Assembly: GCA_900541475.1 (NCBI GenBank) | Contig: UQJV01000005.1 | Location: 13,233-77,232, forward strand | Direction: 5' to 3' | Length of the DNA: 64,000 bases | Source of the DNA: an uncultured Collinsella sp. | GTDB lineage: Bacteria; Actinomycetota; Coriobacteriia; Coriobacteriales; Coriobacteriaceae | In this document: positions 58,991 to 64,000 of the stretch, in pieces | Position numbering within the stretch: the stretch's first letter is position 1 | Layout of the letters: every line of letters begins with the position of its first letter | The notes under the pieces: model-generated | Databases searched by the model: none | What the model saw: the letters and a program-made list of their open reading frames with translations, nothing else | Told to the model about the DNA's origin: nothing | Made by a program: the position numbers and the translations under genes

Positions 58991-60108
58991 CGATGCGCTC
59001 CCTCGTAGAGCGAGAGGTAAGACCGCTGGAGGTCCTTGGCGCTCTGATTGATTTCATAGCCGGCGGCAGTAAGAACATCGATACAGCATTCGGCACGACC
59101 CTCGTCTGTCATGGCGCAGGCCTTTGCCGCCCATGATTCGGGAGTTTCGGAGAGCCCCATCTGGGCACAGTTTTCCAACACCAGCGCTTCATCTGATACA
59201 TTGTCCGAGGTGAGGACAGGAAGTCCTGATGCCTGCGCCTCTATGAGCGTGAGCGGTATACCTTCATGCAGGCTCGGGAAAACCAGGACGTCGAAAGCCT
59301 GCATGAGTCGAGAAACATCATCTCGCAAGCCGAGGAATCGCACGCGAGAAGAAAGTCCAGACGACGTGGCCTTCTGTTCTACTTTTACCCTCAGCTCGCC
59401 ATCTCCCACGAGCACCAGCACGGCATCCTTGCCATGGGCAACGGCCTCTGCCAACACGTCTACTAGGAAGACCTGATTCTTCACGGTGCTAAAGCGTCCT
59501 ACATGGCCAATGATAATCTGCCCGTCGGTCACGCCCAATTCGGTTCGAGCCGAAAATCGAACATCGGATTTGAAAGCAAAATCAGTTAAGTCGATCGCGT
59601 TCTTTACGATATGCAATCTCTGTTGATTTTTTTCACCGAACAGAAATACGCCCGCAGCTTCGCTACACGCCCAATAATGAGTGGCAATACCAGGCAAACG
59701 CTTTCTCGCGATTTCTTTGATAGGGTACTTGAAATCCTTGTCGACCGAGTCGTTGTGAGAGTGTGCCAATCTCACAACGACTCCACACGAACGAGCCATA
59801 GCCAGCGGAAATGCTGACATGGCGTCGATATGAGAATGAACGACGGGGTATTCGTGCTCGGCAAAGAATGAACGCATGTAACGACGATATGCAAGACAGT
59901 TCTGTGGGTACAAGCGCGGGGCGCGGAAAACATGTCCGCCAAGTTCCTGAATTTCTTTGTCGTAAGCGCCTTCACAAGGTCTATGAGTCAAAAAATCAAG
60001 TTGTACAAGATCGCGATCAATATGGCGGTAGTGATTCATGAGCATAGTTTCGAGACCAGCTCGATCCATGACATTCACTATTTCAAGAATACGAATAGGC
60101 TTAGACAT
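58987..60108 (-). CDS. Family 4 glycosyltransferase
   Basis: The 373-residue GT-B enzyme starts PIRILEIVNVMDRAGLETML, the arrangement of EpsF/CpsF-like transferases, has IIGHVGRFSTVKNQVFLVDV and the donor motif SLHEGIPLTLIEAQASGLP near residue 280. It is the first glycosyltransferase after the priming enzyme, so it may add the second sugar. Directly follows the sugar transferase gene by one base. Confidence 0.88.
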   Translation of the reverse strand: MSKPIRILEIVNVMDRAGLETMLMNHYRHIDRDLVQLDFLTHRPCEGAYDKEIQELGGHVFRAPRLYPQNCLAYRRYMRSFFAEHEYPVVHSHIDAMSAFPLAMARSCGVVVRLAHSHNDSVDKDFKYPIKEIARKRLPGIATHYWACSEAAGVFLFGEKNQQRLHIVKNAIDLTDFAFKSDVRFSARTELGVTDGQIIIGHVGRFSTVKNQVFLVDVLAEAVAHGKDAVLVLVGDGELRVKVEQKATSSGLSSRVRFLGLRDDVSRLMQAFDVLVFPSLHEGIPLTLIEAQASGLPVLTSDNVSDEALVLENCAQMGLSETPESWAAKACAMTDEGRAECCIDVLTAAGYEINQSAKDLQRSYLSLYEGAHR

Positions 60109-60921
60109 CTAGCACGCACCTTTGCCAGTAATGACCTCGATCACCGTGAGCACGACGATCTTGAGGTCCGTTATGGGACCGCGCTTGGCGATGTACTCCA
60201 GGTCGCGGCGGACCATGCCGTCGAAGCTCGTGGAGTTGCGGTCCGTGACCTGCCACCAGCCGGTGATGCCCGGCTTCACGGCCAGGCGCTGCAGGTCATA
60301 CTCGGTGTACTCCGCCACCTCGTTGGGCAGCGGCGGCCTGGGCCCGACTACGGACATCTGGCCCAGGAACACGTTCACGAACTGCGGGAACTCGTCGATG
60401 GAGTGCTTGCGGATGAACTTGCCGATCCTCGTTACGCGCGGGTCGTCCCTCATCTTGAACATGGCGCCGGCGATCTCGTTCTGCTCTTTGAGCTCGGCGA
60501 GGCGCTCGTCGGCGTCCTTGTACATGCTGCGGAACTTCCACATGCGGAAGGTGGACAGCCTGCCGTCGCGATGGGTCTGGCCCACGCGGATCTGGCTGTA
60601 GAACGGGTTGCCCTCGCTCTCCAGGCGGATGGCCGCGGCGAGCACCAGGCTGGGTATGGCGATGACGGCAAGCACACAGCCGCTGAAAACGATGTCGAAC
60701 GCGCGCTTCACGGCACGGTAGCCCAGACGAGTTCGGTCCCAATCCTTCACGGCCTGCATGGCCTTGTAGCGCACGCTCACCTCGCCGCGATTCATGGCCT
60801 GGGCTATAAGCGCGGCCCCCACCGGCGCGTTTTGCCCTGTCACTTCTTTAGTAGTCAAGTTCAAATTCACGTCCCTGTCCCCAGGGATCCCCCAATCGAT
60901 GAATTCAAATTGCGAATGCAT
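60109..60921 (-). CDS. Undecaprenyl-phosphate sugar phosphotransferase (WbaP/priming type)
   Basis: The 270-residue protein is a single-domain priming enzyme: one membrane helix near residue 85 (DIVFSGCVLAVIAIPSLVLA), then FYSQIRVGQ, KFRSM, DEFPQFVNVFLGQMSVVGPR and LAVKPGITGWWQV, the conserved blocks of the bacterial sugar transferase family. It links the first sugar phosphate to undecaprenyl phosphate to start the repeat unit. It is the first biosynthetic gene after the antiterminator gene. Confidence 0.92.
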   Translation of the reverse strand: MHSQFEFIDWGIPGDRDVNLNLTTKEVTGQNAPVGAALIAQAMNRGEVSVRYKAMQAVKDWDRTRLGYRAVKRAFDIVFSGCVLAVIAIPSLVLAAAIRLESEGNPFYSQIRVGQTHRDGRLSTFRMWKFRSMYKDADERLAELKEQNEIAGAMFKMRDDPRVTRIGKFIRKHSIDEFPQFVNVFLGQMSVVGPRPPLPNEVAEYTEYDLQRLAVKPGITGWWQVTDRNSTSFDGMVRRDLEYIAKRGPITDLKIVVLTVIEVITGKGAC

Positions 60922-60939
60922 TGCCAGTGCGACGTCCCC

Positions 60940-61530
60940 TTACGTCTTACTGGGCACGTCCAACGGAAGCAGCTCCCTAAATGCGGAGTCGCCTTCGCCC
61001 ACGTCTACCAGGCACCAGCGCTTATGACGGTCGATTTTCTTTACACGGGCCTCTTGCCCCACCAAGGGCCCTTGTACTATGTGCAACACGCCGTCTTCTA
61101 TGCGCGCTACGCTGTTGCGCACCACGCCGTCGTCGTCGAGCACGCTGCGGTACCAGTCCTGCGCATCGTCCGGCATGGGCGCATAGGCCCGTTCCCTGCT
61201 GCCGGCAATGCGGCAACCAAAGCTCAACTGGGCCAAGGCCTTATCGAGCAGGGCGGCATCGCGCGTGGCGACGAAGAAGTATTCCTTGTACATAGGTTTG
61301 GTTTGGAGCGACCAGGCGCCGTCCCGCTTAAACCAGAACTCCTTTTGCATCACAAAAGCGTCCTGCATTAGCTCGTGCGGGATAATGCGGCGGACCTTTT
61401 CGCAGGTCTCGCGCTCTTTACCATTGGGGGTGTGGACCAGATACCAGCGTACGCGACCGCTCTGGCTGTTGGTGGTGGCACCGTTAAAGGCACCGGGCAG
61501 CTGCTCTTGGCGCCGCATTGTCTGTTCCAT
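60940..61530 (-). CDS. NusG-like antiterminator (LoaP/UpxY type)
   Basis: The 196-residue protein has an NGN-type N-terminal domain (RWYLVHTPNGKERETCEKVR with a central AFVMQKEFWFKRDG segment) and a C-terminal KOW domain (GPLVGQEARVKKIDRHKRWC). Specialised NusG paralogues of this sort bind RNA polymerase early and prevent termination across long exopolysaccharide operons. I start at the ATG 61528-61530, preceded by AAGGGGG; the longer frame is not needed. It heads the capsule operon, consistent with operon-specific antitermination. A leader hairpin lies just upstream. Confidence 0.87.
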   Translation of the reverse strand: MEQTMRRQEQLPGAFNGATTNSQSGRVRWYLVHTPNGKERETCEKVRRIIPHELMQDAFVMQKEFWFKRDGAWSLQTKPMYKEYFFVATRDAALLDKALAQLSFGCRIAGSRERAYAPMPDDAQDWYRSVLDDDGVVRNSVARIEDGVLHIVQGPLVGQEARVKKIDRHKRWCLVDVGEGDSAFRELLPLDVPSKT

Positions 61531-61547
61531 CTCTCGCCCCCTTAACT

Positions 61548-61572
61548 TGCATCCGCGACACACGCGGATGCA
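61548..61572 (-). promoter_or_regulatory. Leader hairpin before the antiterminator gene
   Basis: Perfect 10-bp stem TGCATCCGCG / CGCGGATGCA with a 5-base loop ACACA, transcribed in the leader between the promoter and the start codon. NusG paralogues such as LoaP recognise RNA hairpins in leaders of their target operons, so this could be a recognition element; this is inference. Confidence 0.55.
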
Positions 61573-61614
61573 GGGGCGTTAAGAACAGGCTTCTCGCTCG
61601 CAGCTAGGCGCAGT

Positions 61615-61752
61615 CGCAAAAGTACAGGTTTTCGTATCTTTCGACGAAAATCATTATACGAATTAATCCAGACCGTTTTCCCAGATTGCGCAAATAGCGG
61701 CGCGAGCGGACACATCTCCATACCCCACTACAAAAACCTGTACATTTTTGCG
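61615..61752. repeat. 138-bp inverted-repeat element containing the capsule promoter
   Basis: GTACAGGTTTT (61622-61632) and its exact inverse AAAACCTGTAC (61733-61743), extended outward by CGCAAAA and TTTTGCG around a two-base offset. The region between them holds a perfect TATAAT -10 facing the capsule operon. Such a layout matches phase-variable invertible promoters, but no invertase gene is nearby. It could also be a stable structured RNA or a pair of terminators. Confidence 0.6.
61653..61658 (-). promoter_or_regulatory. TATAAT -10 of the capsule operon promoter
   Basis: Perfect TATAAT on the minus strand with a weak -35 (AAAAC-type sequence) at 17 bases, giving a start near 61646 and a leader of about 120 nt before the antiterminator gene. 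It is the best promoter match between thrS and the operon. Confidence 0.5.
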
Positions 61753-61756
61753 CAAC

Positions 61757-61783
61757 AAAAAAGCCGCTCTACCAGCGGCTTTT
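61757..61783. terminator. Tandem terminator downstream of thrS
   Basis: AAAAGCCGCT / AGCGGCTTTT, 10-bp stem with a CTACC loop and U-runs on both strands, so it can act in either direction. Confidence 0.75.
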
Positions 61784-61796
61784 CTTCTATAGACAA

Positions 61797-61832
61797 CAAA
61801 AAAGGCGACCGCCCAATAGGACGATCGCCTTT
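61797..61832 (-). terminator. thrS terminator
   Basis: On the minus strand AAAGGCGATCG pairs with CGGTCGCCTTT around a 10-base loop, followed by TTTTTTG, 23 bases after the thrS stop. It is followed by the second hairpin at 61757-61783. Confidence 0.85.
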
Positions 61833-61854
61833 GTTAATTCTTGTGTTGCTTGTG

Positions 61855-63618
<1,764 letters not shown>

Positions 63619-63654
63619 AATTGTACGCTCCTTTTGCAATTGCACAAAAATGCA

Positions 63655-63935
63655 AATAAAAAATGCTCCATCCCTCGCTTACAAAAGGGATGAAGCATAT
63701 AGCTCCACGGTTCCACCCAAATTGCGCTTATATCTTATATAATAAAAGGTAAGCGCCGCTCGTACCGGCTGTAACGGGCCGTACCCGGCGGAGGTTCGCC
63801 CCCGCGCTCGGCAGTGGTAAGGTTGCGGGCCGCTGCAAAACCGCTTGCATCACGCGGAAAATCCGCGGCGGTTCTCTCTTGTACAGGACTTCGCATCCCG
63901 TTTGTCTGCCTCATGGCTTTGTACAGGATGAAGTT
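63655..63935 (-). promoter_or_regulatory. T-box riboswitch controlling thrS
   Basis: The minus-strand leader of about 280 nt carries the T-box sequence GGGTGGAACCGTGG (63705-63718), which pairs with the uncharged tRNA acceptor end. It is followed by the terminator ATGCTTCATCCC / GGGATGGAGCAT and a TTTTTT tail (63663-63698). The upstream part has several GC-rich stems expected for stem I. The specifier codon was not resolved by eye; Thr is inferred from thrS. A good promoter lies at its 5' end. Confidence 0.9.
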
Positions 63936-63941
63936 AAACTA

Positions 63942-63970
63942 TTTATAGCACAAGTGCGGCTTTAAGTCAA
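63942..63970 (-). promoter_or_regulatory. thrS promoter
   Basis: TTGACT (63965-63970) and TATAAA (63942-63947) on minus are 17 bases apart, a near-consensus sigma-70 promoter. Transcription starts near 63935 and enters the T-box leader. Confidence 0.85.
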
Positions 63971-64000
63971 GTAGAAAAATTTGGAATGTTGAGGTTGTAG

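Overview
The window looks like a contiguous chromosomal segment of a Coriobacteriia member (Actinomycetota), most like Collinsella. The evidence is a GC-rich core with strongly biased codons, a Gram-positive-type gene order (yceD-rpmF-plsX-acpP-rnc-smc; dnaG-rpoD; rimP-nusA-infB-rbfA), PTS sugar uptake and a T-box ahead of thrS. Almost every real gene is on the minus strand. The very long plus-strand open frames (up to about 880 codons) are antisense shadows of these GC-rich genes. The genus call is inference; no 16S gene is present.

Layout. (1) 1-9.9 kb: housekeeping genes smc (partial), rnc, acpP, plsX, rpmF, yceD, a coiled-coil protein, coaD, rsmD, recG, a fakA-type kinase and a Gls24/Asp23 protein, followed by tRNA-Asn. 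(2) 10-22 kb: rpoD, dnaG, ribF, truB, a DHH phosphoesterase, rbfA, infB, nusA and rimP. A terminator hairpin sits between the rimP promoter and rimP, which suggests attenuation of the translation/transcription-factor operon. (3) 22-33 kb: a lipoprotein, leuS, an IMP dehydrogenase, a ModE-like regulator, a degenerate PLP enzyme, and a sucrose-type module (GH32 hydrolase, PTS IIBC, LacI regulator with visible operators).

(4) 33.5-44.7 kb: one tightly coupled eight-gene operon. It resembles the Gram-positive Pel exopolysaccharide locus: PelD-like receptor, PelE-like, DUF2194 deacetylase-like, PelF, PelG, then a CotH kinase-like lipoprotein, a VTC-type polyphosphate polymerase domain and a DUF4956 membrane protein. 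The PelD-like protein carries an N-terminal epimerase-like domain and a degenerate GGDEF domain with a preserved RxxD inhibitory-site motif, pointing to c-di-GMP control.

(5) 45-51.4 kb: an AT-richer accessory island with the signature of a phage-defence cluster. It holds a dCTP-deaminase-fold protein fused to a membrane anchor, an AbiF/Abi_2 HEPN protein with a candidate structured ncRNA encoded just downstream (own promoter and terminator), an unknown membrane-anchored protein and two adjacent AbiH proteins. The AbiF-ncRNA pair is the most interesting system here. (6) 51.4-61.6 kb: a capsule/exopolysaccharide operon headed by a NusG-like antiterminator (LoaP/UpxY type), with a priming sugar transferase, glycosyltransferases, a polymerase and a flippase. 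It contains several decayed genes (pyruvyl transferase, glycosyltransferase pieces, a rmlD 3' fragment) next to the defence island. Its promoter lies inside a 138-bp inverted-repeat element that could be invertible. (7) 61.8-64 kb: thrS behind a T-box riboswitch.
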